64,000 nt of DNA from Scatophagus argus (Eukaryota > Chordata > Actinopteri > Scatophagidae): assembly GCF_020382885.2 (NCBI RefSeq), contig NC_058499.1, positions 11,021,872-11,085,871 on the forward strand. Direction: 5' to 3'. Made by a program: the position numbers and the translations under genes. Positions 36,350-48,890 of this stretch are shown here, piece after piece; positions within the stretch are counted from its first letter, which is position 1, and each line of letters begins with the position of its first letter. The notes under the pieces are model-generated. The model had not been told where the DNA came from, did no database searches, and saw only the letters and a list, made by a program, of their open reading frames with translations.

Positions 36350-36598
36350 CAGTCTGTTGCAGCTATTTTGATTAATTTCAGTGATTTTTACAGCAAAAAC
36401 GTCATATGTTCAAATATTCTCTTATTTCTCTTCTCTAATGTGTGGATTTCAAGATGTTCTGCTTTATATCATTGTAACCTGAATATAGCCTCAAGTTTTT
36501 GGACTTTTGGACTTATTTAAGCGAAATTCCAACGATTAATCGACTTCTCAGCAGAATAACAAGGGACGTATCATTAGTTGCAGCCTTAACCAATAGTA
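36350..36598 (+). mobile_element. degraded teleost MITE-like repeat, copy 2
   Basis: TGCTTTATATCATTGTAACC, TTTTTGGACTTTTGGACTTA, ACGATTAATCGACTTCTCAG and the end ATTAGTTGCAGCCTTAA follow the order of the family described near 30 kb. The long open frame starting at 36179 runs into it and is not a gene. Confidence 0.65.
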
Positions 36599-36729
36599 TC
36601 CGACTCATCTTTAACAACTGTTAAGGATGGATCTCAGTGTACGTACGCATGCAAACCGGGACAGCGTGCTGCAGACTCAGCCACCCACACCCACTTCCTA
36701 AAATATCTGTTTTACTGTCTGTTTTCTTC

Positions 36730-37342
36730 CTTATTGTGCCTCTGCAGTGCTTATAACCGTGCCGCCCGTGACATACATCATCTGAATGCACGGAGGCAAC
36801 CTGAAGTGTAACTTCAACTTAACTCGTGCTGTGCGGTGCATTTGGGGACACTCAGCGTCCAATGGCTGAGCGGTAGTGACGATGCTTGCCGAGCGCTGCC
36901 GGTCGACACGCCTCCAGCATGGATACAACCAGCAGGAACAGGCGCTCAGGAGACACGCTCACTATGCTGGAGAGTGTTTGTAGCCGCGATGGGAGTTAAC
37001 ACATCCAAGTTTCTGGAGGTCCTGGTTCCAGCGCCATTGCACTAAACAAAGATACTGGGTTTCTTATTCTTTCTTTTTTTCCCCCCCTCTCTCTCTCTTT
37101 CTGAGGGGGCTTGTCTGCAATTTTTTTGAGGCGTTTCTCTCACAAGATGTTGATGATACTGGAAAGCCGGGTAAGATCGTAAAGTCAGTTCTCTCTGATG
37201 AGAACGACCTCCTCCTCCTCCTCACCACCACCACACAAAGGGAACCACGGAGCAAGTACTACTTTTTTTTTTCTTTCCACGCGCCATCATTTTATTTTTC
37301 TGAATGTCATTAAGAAGCAGAGGGGGCTGTTTCAAAGACAAA
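36730..37342 (+). promoter_or_regulatory. klf13: klf13 promoter / 5' UTR region (CpG-rich)
   Basis: CpG density rises sharply around 36830-36990, with clusters such as CCGAGCGCTGCCGGTCGAC, and an inverted or direct CCAAT (GTCCAATGG) near 36857. This is typical of a CpG-type vertebrate promoter just upstream of klf13 exon 1. No TATA box was identified. A pyrimidine-rich run (TTTTTTTCCCCCCCTCTCTC) lies near 37075. The transcription start is not determined. Confidence 0.45.
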
Positions 37343-37781
37343 ATGGATCACTTTGCAGCAGAGTGCCTTGTTTCAATGTCCAGTCGTGCAATTGTTCACG
37401 CTCCTAAAGGGAATAGGGAGATTAAACCAGAAATCCCGTCCTCCCCCAAGAACGGAGAGGAAATCAAAGAGCCATTGGTGAAAGATAACTCCTCTCTTTT
37501 TGTGGTGGCTCGGATTCTGGCGGATTTTAACCAGCAGACTCCCAACAATGTTGCCGAGCAGGCAAAAATAAAGGATGAGAGCATACCGAACCTCATAGAT
37601 GATGGAAACTCTGCCACACCTACCACCATCTCCGATCCTTCGCTCAAACAAAGAGGCAAGAGATCGCGAGGTCGAACTGAGCAAGAACCACCTCAGAAAA
37701 AGCACAAATGCCACTATTCAGGTTGTGAAAAAGTTTATGGCAAATCATCCCACCTCAAAGCCCACCTAAGGACACATACAG
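37343..37781 (+). CDS. klf13: klf13 exon 1
   Basis: Encodes the Sin3-interaction motif, the basic [13 protein letters not shown] nuclear localisation stretch (QRGKRSRGR) and zinc finger 1, and ends within the THTG linker with one base left at a GTCAGT donor. The open frame beyond the donor is intronic read-through. Confidence 0.95.
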
Positions 37782-38811
37782 GTCAGTTTCATTGGATGCA
37801 AACGTTTGTTGCTGTGACTGTGACTTGTATGGGAACGGACGGGATTATTAAAACTGAGAATGCTGATAAGAAGTGTGGTTTCTCTTGCATTCAAAGCGAT
37901 GTGTTTACAGAGGAAGGAGGAGGGGGGGTTGACTGTGGTGTACATGTTGTGTCATATGTGTATAAATATTCACGGATCTTCCAGGAAATTATCGGCACAT
38001 GCAGCGCACCGAAAGTCGAAATTGGTGCATAGCTTAATATTTGCATTGTTCCTTTAAGTTGGGTGAACTTTGTGAAATGTCCTTTTAATTTTCGGGGTAG
38101 GGAGGGTATCGAAAATAGTGCCACTCCCACTCAAGTCTCTGAGCTTTGTCGCCGCTTTCCTCTTGCAACGCACCCGCACCCTCCACCCCCCCTGCGCGCC
38201 CTGCATTGGACAGTGTGTGAACCGAAACTGCAGTGCAAACGCAGAACCAAATTACACAGATCCGATTTCCAGCGATTTCTCCCCCCCACCCCCCCTGCGC
38301 GCATTAATTTGACCCAAAATCAACTTTGGTTTAAACAGGCACAAATTGGGGACAAAAACCAACCTGTTATATGCACATCGTAGAATAATCCAGCAAATAC
38401 GGGCATGCAAACAGACAAACAAACATAAAGTTTTCAACATCAGCCCACTAAGTGTACCGTCACACCGCAGAGTGGACGGCTATCATGCGCTACAGATCGG
38501 CATTATGATACGTTTGACTTTCCTGAAGGACCATACCTCCATATTTGCTCTTTGCATTCCGCAGGATAGGCTACTGAGAGAGAGAGAGAGGGAGAGAGAG
38601 AGAGAGAGATAGGAAAGATGTAGATCGACTCAAATTGGGGGGTTGATAAGAGCTGTGCAGTCGCCTGTCTGCCCAAAGCCCTTTGTTGTGATGTGCCACA
38701 CCCCCGTTAGACAGTACGCCAGCTGATCTGGCCAGCAACAGACTCAGCTAGCTGAGCCTCGACCGAGGAGCCTCTCCTTCCCTCAGCTCTGTAGACTGCA
38801 GCTCTCCCCCA

Positions 38812-38849
<38 letters not shown>

Positions 38850-41800
38850 CGCAGAAACAAAACAGATCTCTCTGGATCACACAAGAAACGCGTTGTGTGA
38901 ACTTGACCCACATTTGAGTCACAGAAAAACTGCACAGAATTCAAAATATGTGGGATTGAGCCCCACCTCCGCTTTTTGACACAAACCACCCCTCATTTGT
39001 CTCAGTATTAAATCAACCTTTCTTAACACGGGTAAATTCTTGTCTTGTTGCCTACCAAGCTTTTTCTTCTTGCCTGCTTTTGTATGAGGATACCCTCCCC
39101 TTGCCTGGCTTTGTGACCGGTTTGTGTCCTTATATCACTAGATTTATTATCCTTTAGACGAATTTCATATGGATGCCATATGCTACATTTAAAAAAAATC
39201 AGAACTATAAATCTATAAGTCCAACACCTTAGGCCTATTATGTGGTCCTTGTAGATGGTGGATACTTCTGTACTGGTATTGTTGTATTAATTTAATTCAC
39301 TTTATCAGGAATTACGTATACACCCCCATTTATCCGTCAGTTGCAGCTGAGATCTGACTGCAGTGGTGTATAATTAGTGTTTGTCAAGTACAGGCTAAGG
39401 GAACGAAACACCGATTTGACTTATGTGTGTACACAACACAAAAGTCTGTAAGTCTCCTGTATCATTAGTTAAATGACTTTCTAAAGGGAACAAAATGCCC
39501 ATGTCTTCTGCACTGTGCGTTTTAGTGCAGTTTTATTTCTGTCTATCAGCCCTTCCCTTTTTCTCTTTGCCTGTTCAGCCTTTCCCTTCTTTTGGCGTAA
39601 GCTCCACTGTCTGGCTTTGTGATTGGTTTGTGTCCTGTAATTTCTGATAATGAGGACGGTTCCTGTGCATTTGATTGGACGGCCCCAGAACGTGAGTCAT
39701 CTCAGTTCAGCTGCCTCGCCTCAGCCAAATTTGCAGTGGTACTGACAGAGAGCCAGCCTGCAGCTCTCCGTGTGCTTCCCTGACCGTGTTTTCAGTGCAG
39801 TTTTATTGCTCCGTATTAGCCCTGCCCGTGTCCCTAAGCCTTTTAAGAGTTTCCTTTTGCCTGCCTTTCTGCTTAGATATGCTCCCACGCCTGGCTTCAT
39901 GATTGGTTTGTGTCCCATAAATTTCGGTAATACTGACTGTTTCTGTTTATTTGATTGGATAGTCTGAGAATGTGGGTCATCTGAGTTCAAGCAGGCTGCC
40001 TCAGCCAACCTTGCAGTGCTTTCACAGGAGCCAGAATCTGGCAGTGTGCTTCCCTTCAGCCCCTACTAGCAGAGTCAGGAGAGAATGGATTTCAGGCCAG
40101 TCAGTCCAGGCCAAACACTGCTATCTAATTGGGGGGTGGGGGGGCACCGCTATAGACTCCAAACAAAGAGCCAGGGATAAGGCGTCCTCATCTGACTTCT
40201 GTAACGCCCAAAGCCTCATCATCCCAGCTTCTGCAATCTGCTTGTGTGTGATTTTTTTTTTCAATGTAAGAGGAGCTGAAATGCGAGCTGCAATGTATTT
40301 TGTATGTAGTGTAGGTACAGCACACGAAAAAAAATCTGTCCCATGACTAGCTCGAATTGAACTTCATGTGACTAATATATTTTTTATTTTAGGCCATGCA
40401 TGAGTTATTGCTGTTATTCACTATCAGCATGTTCTTTAGTCTTTTGCAAACCACTAAAGCAAAGTGTCGGTTCCCCATTAGCCATGAATATAGACTCAGC
40501 TTTATTTGTCTTGGTTACACTTCTGCTCAAAGCAATGTGTTTTTCAGGTAATAATGTCCTCAGGACACCTCATGGACATTGCTATGAGGAGTTTTCATTG
40601 GGAAAATACAAAGGAACACTGTTCAGAGCAAGACCTGTGGATTATCCAGAGTAACCTCTAGCTCTTTAAAGTTATTAAAAAGTAACTGTTCCCCCCAGTG
40701 GACACTAAGTGGTTTCATTTTAGATTTCTTCTCAAGCCACAGTCTCAGACACAGTGCAGCTCGGACACCAGGAAGTAGCAGACACAAGAGCACATACTGA
40801 ATTTAAATGGGCCATTATACCACATTGTGTTTGATGGCAAGGAATCAACTGCAGTTTAGAGGTCTAAGGTTACCAGACAGCTTTGGTCTGAACTCTTGGT
40901 GTGGGAGGTTGGGCTTTTTTCTGACACTTATACTATTCAAAATGGAGACATGTAACACAGATCTACAGATAAACTTAATTTTAACAACTGCTTCTGATTA
41001 TTTTCCTAAGCACTTATCTCAGCACCAGTTGACTTCTTTTCAGCCATGCTTTGTCAATTTCTCTGTGTTAAGATACATAATCGACTCTTAACGATGAAGA
41101 CCCCCTTTTCCCAAGAGGTGTTTTGTGGTCACAGAGTACATGGTGTTCTTTATGAAGCCTCATTACTCTAGTCTGGTCATGTCATGCCGACTGCCATCTC
41201 CAAAGCCCCCCTGACAAGCTCATTATAAGTCATGTCTTCTTCAGAAAGCACAGCCCGGGCCTCCTGTGCCCCCCACAGCTGGGCCTCACAAAAGGCCATC
41301 TTGTCAGTGTACCAGACCTATTTGAAAACTATCACCAAGATGAACGGGGTCAATGTTTTACCAAGACAAAGAGCCTAATGACATATTTTACAGTTGGTTT
41401 GACATTTTGTCTGGACTGCTTTTGTGTTCTGCTGGGGGGTACCTCTAATACTGTTTGATGACTATAAACCCCTGGCCTAAAAAATAAGTGGCACCACCTG
41501 GTAGCACAGTTCCACTGCCATATAGACCCAGTTATTCATGCATGCTTTCTATTTTCAGCCAAATAACTGTGGTTAATGACACTTTTTTAAACGTGAAATT
41601 ATCCCAAATTCCACATGGAAAAAAGAAGCAGGAGTCTCTGATTATATATACTGCATCCCTGCCAGTGGTTTTATATTTGGCTGCGCTGCTACACAGAGTG
41701 CACAGTGTTCCTGTGTGGCTGGTGGCAGTGATGAGGTAGCAGGGTGGAGATGGGGTTTTCCTGCTCTTGCTTGAGCCTGACCTTGGCACAGCAATGGGTA

Positions 41801-44800
41801 AAAACTCCACTGGGGTACAAGAGGTCAGTCTGTCTACCTGCCACATGGCAGGATTTCCACCATACCACCCTGTTGAGCCATATTTTTCCTGACGTGGAAT
41901 AAAACAATGACTCCTCATGCAGGAGATGCTCAACAGGGCCAATATGTCCCCATTATTGTGACGTGACAAATGTTTTCAGTTTTCAGCCATGCACTTTGTT
42001 GGTTGGTCCACCACTTGAGTCCAGACTGCAATATCCTGACAACTATACACAATGGATTTTCATAAAATTTGCAACAGAAATTTGGCTTGTGTTCCCTTCT
42101 GAATAAATTGTAATAGCTTTTGTGATTCCCCCGACTGCTTATCTAGTCCCAGTATCATTAACATTAATGTTTTAATTTGTCCAGTGCTTTGGTTTATGAC
42201 GCTTTAACACTTTAAAAACCAATGATGTTCCCATCAAGCTCAACTGCACCTTGCGTTCAGTGGTGATGTTAACATACTAAGAAACTTTTAAATTGTGATG
42301 GTTAACAAAGCAAATCTTACCTACTAAACATCAGCATGTTGTTGTGAGTATGTTAGCTTTCTGACAGCATCACTGAGCCTAAGTGCAGCCTCAGAGAGCC
42401 CCTAGCATGGCTGCAGATTCTTGGATTTATAATGAATTTGCTGAGGCACAAATTCTAGTATGAAATGCAGCTGCTGTGAATGAAATGCAGTTGGCCCGGG
42501 AAGGTTGTGTGTAGCAGTGCAGTATGAATCGAAATGAAACAAGGTATTAGTTAAGTCTTTTTGATCCTCTAGATGTAAATAAAGCCAAAGTGGAAGCACC
42601 ATCTTGTCTGCTCTAATCCCCTAGTGCGATGACATCTCTGAGGCATGTTCTGGAACACATGCTTCCATATGCCACCCTGTACTGTATGTGCTCACGTTAA
42701 TCTGATAGTAATATAGTTTCTCATTCATGTTGGAATATAAAATTGATTTAACTGTGATTAAGCAGCCAAGCATGCATGGTGGACAATGAAAGGCCCATGT
42801 CAAATGGCTTCCATGGCTGTGGTGCTTTCAGTGGCCCACAGGGTTCATGTATTCTTCAGTTAGCTCTGGAGCACTTCTATAAAAGCTGCTCTGTCTACAC
42901 CACCCCCCACAACCCCTCCCACTCTTCTCCAGCTTGCAAAGCAAAATAGGTGCTCGAGCGTGTCATGTTGCAAGGCCAAGCCCCGGCCACGGCTTGTGGC
43001 GTGGTGTTGATTACGAGCAGCAGGAAGAGAGGGATACAGACCTGTGGAAGACTGTGAAAAACCGCCAACTGCATCTCGCATGCAAGGGAGGGATTTTCAG
43101 CACAAAGACGAAGAATATACAGTGCAGCAGGGTGGGGGTGGGGTTAGATACCAGGATATTCACTGTCAGTGCCCTCCACTGATGTAGGTCATTTATTCAG
43201 CTGCATCTGCAGCTAATCTGATTAACGTTTGAAGGGCTGTGACCTCTGCAGCAGAGAACGCCCCTGTCGGCCCAGCACTCGCAGGGTCCCATCTGAAAGT
43301 TACACTCTGCCTGTGTCTGCCGTGTTGTTTTCAGCTCGGCTTGAATAAGGGAGGAATGGTTGAAAATTGCCATGGAGCTAATGTCAGAGGGAGTGTTATG
43401 TCTCTAGCCGGGCTGTTTGTATTCCCTACGGTATGCAAGGTGTGTCCCCTTTCTCAGTGTTATAAATCAGACTGTGGCAGACCACGACACACGGGGGTGT
43501 GGCCCCCGGCATGAAATCAGGACTATCTTGCTTGGGGAGAAAGGAAGACACAATCATTTTCTCTGGGAAGTGAAAATATTTTGCTTGCCATCAGCGTATC
43601 AGGTATAGCACTGGACAGTTATCTGCAGCCTGTATCTCCTCTTATCACTGTGTAGTGAGGCCTCTCAGGATTTAGCAGGGCTATGGCTCTTTGTTTGGCA
43701 CTGGGTAGTAAGGGCCGTCTGTCTCATATGAGCTATAGTGTCAGACTACATCAGTGGAATGAGCTGGCACTGTACTACGTGAGTGTGAGTTGTGAATAAT
43801 GGAGCATCCGTGCTCCTGTCTGCTTCCATAAACTGTAAACACCTACTAATGGCTGCGGCTGTTTGCATGTTCTTAGTTAACCAGGATTTGAGATAAAAAG
43901 ACCGTCTCCAACACGTCAAGGCTGCAGGTTGTTTTAGCATGCACTCAAGGCTGAAAGAGAGTGCCCACTCTAACTAATTGAGGCAAATGTGATGAGCTGG
44001 TCAATGTAGGCGAGCTATCCCTGCTTTTCCCTTAAAGAGTTAATGGGATGAAGTAATGTATGGCTAAGTGTGTGCAGGAATCAGACGGTCACACTCGACC
44101 CCGCTGCATGTCTCCGGGTGAATGTCAATAGCCCTGTGCAGTGCAGACCAAGGGGAGTGAGTTACGGTTAGTACGCGCACCCTGTCTGATTGAAATGCAT
44201 TACAGGAGTGCCTTTCCTGCTGGGAGCGAGGCTGCTGCTATTGTTCACAACCTGACAGCTATAGGCCCACAAGGGGAGCTAGGCTATTCAATGGCAAGCA
44301 AGGTCCCCCTCAATAAAGACAAAAGATGATAATAGATCAAATGCTCGCTGTTTTCGGAGCTTTCTCTTGACAAGCTTGAGCCGGTCCTCATCACGAGCGC
44401 CTGACACACCCAAGGGTCCTTTATCACGTCTGCAGAGTAGACTTATTCTTGTTTGCAACAAACACCGAGGAAACATGTTTTGACTGAGCGATTTCCTTGG
44501 TAAATCGACTCCTCTCCCACTGAGTTAATTTTTCATAAACAAATAGCCACGTAAACGGTTGTTCTCATCACAGATGTGTTTCAAATCAAACAGTGCCTTC
44601 CCCCCTCCTTTGTAGAGACCACAGAACTTTGTAAGCCTTTGTTGTTATTTTTGCACAAGCACAGCCTGCATATACTGCTGCCTGAATGACGAAAAGACGA
44701 GCTGCAAGCGCCTGAATGTATATTGTTCTGCCCACACATGTTAGTGTTTATATCATCTTGGCATGTGACGGTGCGTGTAGAGGGAACGGCTGGGTATGGT

Positions 44801-47800
44801 TGGGTTAACCCTGTCTGCTCCAGTTTATGCCACTGAGGGACTCAGCAGTCATTTTGGTATTACCCCAAATCCCATGAAGGGTTGTCTGCTGGCAGAGTAT
44901 CTGGCTCCTGGTTGGTTACAGGTCATAGTCTGTTGTAAACATGCAACCAAATTACAGGATTGTGCTGAGCCCTACCGCTGGAGTTAGTGGTGCCCCTCTC
45001 ATTTCATGTTGCCAAGATGACTGTGATACTAAGCCAACACTGAAGCGAGGCAGCTCCAACTCTAATGAGCTGTGATATACAGTCTGACTCCAGCTATACT
45101 TTCCCTTCTTGAGCAGTTTACTTATGAAAGTCCACAAAGGTTTAGTGTGCACCTTGTTTTTGTTCTCAGCTCTATAAAAGATATTTCCTGTTCTGGTTCT
45201 CACTGTGCAGGCTGAGCAAAGTTAACTTCAAGGTGATATCTGATGTATCCACAGGAACTGTATCTCCCCCACCACCCCCACCCTGCACAGCTATTTACTC
45301 TAGCTCTCTTACAGCAGACTCACATGGAGGTTTTAGCAGTACACTGTGTGAATTTGGCCCATGCCTGAGGACACACCAGGAATGTTATCGACTCTTGTTT
45401 GAAATGCTGGTAGTTGTTGCTAGAGCAGGTGACCGAGTTGAGTTTCTGCGCTGCTACTGCTCACGTCAAAAAAGAGATTTGATCTCGGCTTGGCAGACAG
45501 CATCCCTCACAACAGAGAGGTGAACTCAGACACCATTTCTCTTAACCATTTCTGCAGAAACCGAGGAGCCAAACCTCTGAGATGTGAATGAGAGGAAAGA
45601 GGAGGAAGAGGAGCAGAGATGAGCTGTTTATTTACTGACCCGGTGGCCTTGGAGAGAACAGTTATATAACAATAGTACCTGTGACATAATCACATCTCCT
45701 TGGAGGGGGGACACTAGTGCTTAGTAGAGGTACAGTTTGTGTGCATGATGTAACTCACTTAACGGGTAACTGGGTCACTGTGTTCGTTAGGGAAAAGCTT
45801 CCCTCATTACCCCCCCAAATCCTCTGCAACTGACACATTCTGAGAAAGACCAACCACTCCTTGGATGTAGACGTTGTCAGAGATGGGATAACCAATCAGT
45901 GGAGTCTGGCGTCATGATCGCCCCGGTGTCCCGCTGTGATAGCACTAGCACTAGATGGGAAAGGGGAGTAGTTTGCAGCATTCTTCTTTCAACAGACCTG
46001 CTGAGTAATAGTTGCAGTCAGTTGACATCCTTCTGCCACACAGGACCATCCACTCTGCAAAGAGGTTGCTCCTTAAACCTCTTCATTTTTACCCAAAATT
46101 GTCTGGAAATTCCAATCCTCGTGTTATGAAACAAGCACAGCAGTTAATTGGGGCATTGCATGTGTTTTCTTTATGTAAGTGCATTTTTCAAGGCTGACAT
46201 TAAAGCGGCAGGGTTTTTAAATGCATGTTCATATCAGTGACCTAAATTCCGAAAGCAGTTTAGCGGGAGGTGAAAATGGGCAGCAGAACTGTTTATCCTG
46301 CAGTTTCTAAGAAGTCATGGAGCTCTAAATAATTTGATGTGTCTTGATGAGTTGCTCTTGGATACCTGAAGCTTCCACTATGACTGCATTACTGTATCAG
46401 GGCAGTTAGACTGGATATCTCAGCCTAGCTCTCTGGTGTCTGGTTAAATATTAATGTTGTTGGATCCGTTACACTGGTTATTGAGCCTTAAGCAGCCCAC
46501 AGAGCTTAGCTCTACTTTTTAGCCAATAACTCATTTTGCAGTGCCAGGTGGCAGCACAGGCTGCTTCTCTTGCTAATAAGGTATGAAATCAGACTATCAT
46601 GAGTCTCTTCAATGAGATTAGTGCCTTAAAAGTTAAATTGCCTCTTTTTCTCCAGGGTGTAATCCAGTGTGTAACAGGGTCAAACAAGCCCAGCCTCCTT
46701 GTTTTATTTTTTTTTTGTGAATTGCAACTCTGGCTTCATGCAGGGCAGGTGGATTGTTTCTTTATGTGTTAACTCTAGCTACAGAGTGAGAGCATGCAAA
46801 TGTATATATGTCAGTTACAGAGTTTACATACACTGAGCCCTGTATGAGCCCGCAGGAAATGTTGAGGGCAGGGCTGACTGAGTTTGTCTGGAGCTGAGGT
46901 GAGGCGTCAGAGGCAGGAACACAGACCGGGCTGTCTAGACTTGCTCTGTCTGTCTGAATGTTTTGTAACCATGCAGTATATGGGGGGAGGAGGGACCGAG
47001 ACTAGTAGTGCACCGAGTTCTTGTTTTTGAGACTCAGTGGCATCAGGTAGCGTATGAGTGTTTAATGCTGAACAGCACTGTTTCCATTGTGGCCCTGAGG
47101 GAAACCACAGAACAAAGAAAGCATTTGGCAGGCCTGCTCTTATGTGCTCATTTGTCATGCCACATATAAACATTCACATATCTCCTATTCCTTTTCATAC
47201 CTCAGATCTCTGGCATAGGCTTGCACTTGATGATTGATTATTCTTATTCTTGTGAAAGAACCATAACATTAAAAGATGCCCTTCGCCATAGTACTGCAAT
47301 GTCACACTGGTAAAATTAGAAGCTAGATGTAGCTATTGTCAGGCAGAAAGTCACTGAAATGGAACTAAATGGAATACAGTATTAGGACATGTTGGGCAGC
47401 AGACGCAGAACGTCGCGTTTAGGCTCCATGCACGCCGTTTCCACTTCAGAATGGAAGGAAACCACAAGACATATAGTACCATCTGGCTTTGAGCAGATTT
47501 GTGTCAAAGCCCACTTTTATTGCCTGATGGAAGGGGGAGGGGCTGTGTGGAGGGGTGGTGGTGTAATTTCCCATGTGCCGAGTCACAGATAGTTGCATGT
47601 TAGAAAATGGGCTGGGTAACCATTGTGAGTGTGATTAGCATCTGGAGCTTAGATAATTAAACTGTGTCTGCTCCTCCAGCACAGCGCCAATTTTTAAGTG
47701 ATTTAAGTCCCACAGGTTTTGTTTTGTTTTGTTTTGTTTTTTTTTTTTAGTATTTTAAAGATGTCATGGGTGGTTTTGATATCTCTCCCTTCGCTGACCT

Positions 47801-48890
47801 GTCGGACCCAGCAATAACCTTGTGATCATTATGCCTTGATGACTCAGAGTGTACTGAGTGCAGAAAACAGCACAGTCTTGTTCTGCAGGCTCTGTCTTCT
47901 GTGAAAAATGTCTGTTAGCCGTGTGTTGCAGTCTTCACGACTTGTTAACCTGTAAACACCTCACAATGAGTCACTCTCTCACTGTGGTACACCAGTTACA
48001 CTTGCTAGCTGTGATACCGAACAGGTTTACTGGATATAGGTGATTGTAAACAGTTGTACAACCTAAGACGTTTAAAGTTGGATTTAACATGTTTTGGCCA
48101 ATTTACTACAAATCAAATGTGCTTTACATTCCCTCCCATCAGAAGGCCATTTCATTGTGTTGTTCCAACCTTTCAGTGTATTTTACTTGTGTCTAAGTTG
48201 CAATGTTATTGTTACAGGCTAATGGCATTGAAAACCATAGATTGATTTGAAAAGTCTTATCAGCAAATATCACCAACAATCAGGAAACTTTAAAAATAAA
48301 GAAGACAATGATTTTCATTGATTGTTTTGAATTTTGCCTCATGGTAGCCCTTCTTCCCATCTTTGGTTTCACATCTTTGAAGTAGATTTTCATATTAGAC
48401 TGAAATCAGTGGAAAACTGCAATTCCTCAGAAGGCCTACATGTGCAAAGATACATGGGCCAGTAAGTGACGGATAAAAACAAAATTAAAGGGTTATTGTT
48501 CTGAATACCCTGTTGCCATCTTCTTGTTTGTTCAGACACTGACGTCTTCCTCCCCCCTGTGTTACAGGAGAACGACCTTTCCCATGTACCTGGCCCGACT
48601 GCAGTAAGAAATTCGCCCGCTCTGATGAGCTGGCCCGCCATTACCGCACCCACACGGGGGAGAAGAAGTTCGGGTGCCCACTTTGTGACAAGCGTTTCAT
48701 GCGCAGCGACCACCTGATGAAGCACGCCCGGCGCCACTCAGATTTCCAGCCTGGCATGCTGAAGAGGCCCCACAGCAGCGGCGGTGGCGGCGGTGGAAAC
48801 ACTCGTCCCAGCTCCCTTAGCGACTACAGCCGCTCGGACGCCTCCAGCCCCACCCTCAGCCCCGCCCTCAGCCCCGCCAACTCGCCTTAA
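37343..48890 (+). CDS. klf13: KLF13 transcription factor, two coding exons
   Basis: Kruppel-like factor 13 binds GC/CACCC boxes and acts as a repressor or activator in the nucleus. The joined frame (37343-37781 plus 48568-48890) gives 253 residues, shorter than human KLF13 because the proline/alanine-rich linker is reduced. The N-terminus [18 protein letters not shown] matches the KLF9/13/14/16 class Sin3-interaction region, and [15 protein letters not shown] matches KLF13. Three C2H2 fingers follow: [11 protein letters not shown] (exon 1), then [19 protein letters not shown] and [17 protein letters not shown] (exon 2), ending [17 protein letters not shown]. The start at 37343 has a strong context (AAAATGG); an in-frame ATG at 37304 would add 13 residues but has a weak context. 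Confidence 0.95.
38575..38610. repeat. (GA)n microsatellite
   Basis: About 17 GA units with one interruption (GGGA). Confidence 0.95.
38813..38847. repeat. (CA)n microsatellite
   Basis: About 17 uninterrupted CA units. Confidence 0.95.
39519..40057. repeat. imperfect tandem duplication, two units of about 270 bp, plus an upstream partial copy
   Basis: Unit 1 runs from about 39519 and unit 2 from about 39789. Shared phrases in the same order include TTTAGTGCAGTTTTATT / TTCAGTGCAGTTTTATT, TGATTGGTTTGTGTCC, TTTGATTGGA, GTCATCTCAGTTCA / GTCATCTGAGTTCA, CTCAGCCAA, GCAGTG and GTGTGCTTCCCT. A partial third copy lies near 39057-39130 (TTGCCTGGCTTTGTGACCGG). The family is unknown to me. Confidence 0.75.
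41990..42422 (+). mobile_element. 'GTTAGCATGCTAAC'-family teleost repeat, nearly full length
   Basis: GGTCCACCACTTGAGTCCAG, ATATCCTGACAACTATAC, GTAATAGCTTTTGTGATTCC, CAGTGCTTTGGTTTATGACG, CTAAACATCAGCATGTTG and CTAAGTGCAGCCTCAGAGAG run in the order of this abundant fish repeat. It is non-coding here and lies within klf13 intron 1. Confidence 0.8.
48568..48890 (+). CDS. klf13: klf13 exon 2
   Basis: Acceptor TTACAG; completes the GERPFPC linker, encodes zinc fingers 2 and 3, an HSSGGGGGG low-complexity insert and the conserved serine-rich end, then TAA. The plus-strand frame is confirmed by phase with exon 1. Confidence 0.96.

Larger units (their letters stand above)
37782..48567 (+). other. 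klf13: klf13 intron 1
   Basis: A 10.8 kb intron holding (GA)n and (CA)n microsatellites, a roughly 270 bp imperfect tandem duplication and one full-length-like interspersed repeat. Between about 42.5 and 48.5 kb I recognised nothing, although a first KLF13 intron is a plausible place for enhancers. Confidence 0.85.

Noticed and set aside
36179..36520. 113-codon plus-strand open frame upstream of klf13
   Set aside because: Its second half is a degraded interspersed repeat.
37782..38032. Extension of the klf13 exon 1 frame to 242 codons
   Set aside because: It reads through a GTCAGT donor in the middle of the finger linker; joining to 48568 restores the three-finger domain.
39972..40346. 124-codon plus-strand open frame
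   Set aside because: Overlaps the tandem-duplicated intron block; the frame is not preserved between the two copies.
41532..41969. 145-codon minus-strand open frame
   Set aside because: Intronic in klf13, low-complexity-free but with no recognisable motif, no splice context and no start context; compatible with chance.
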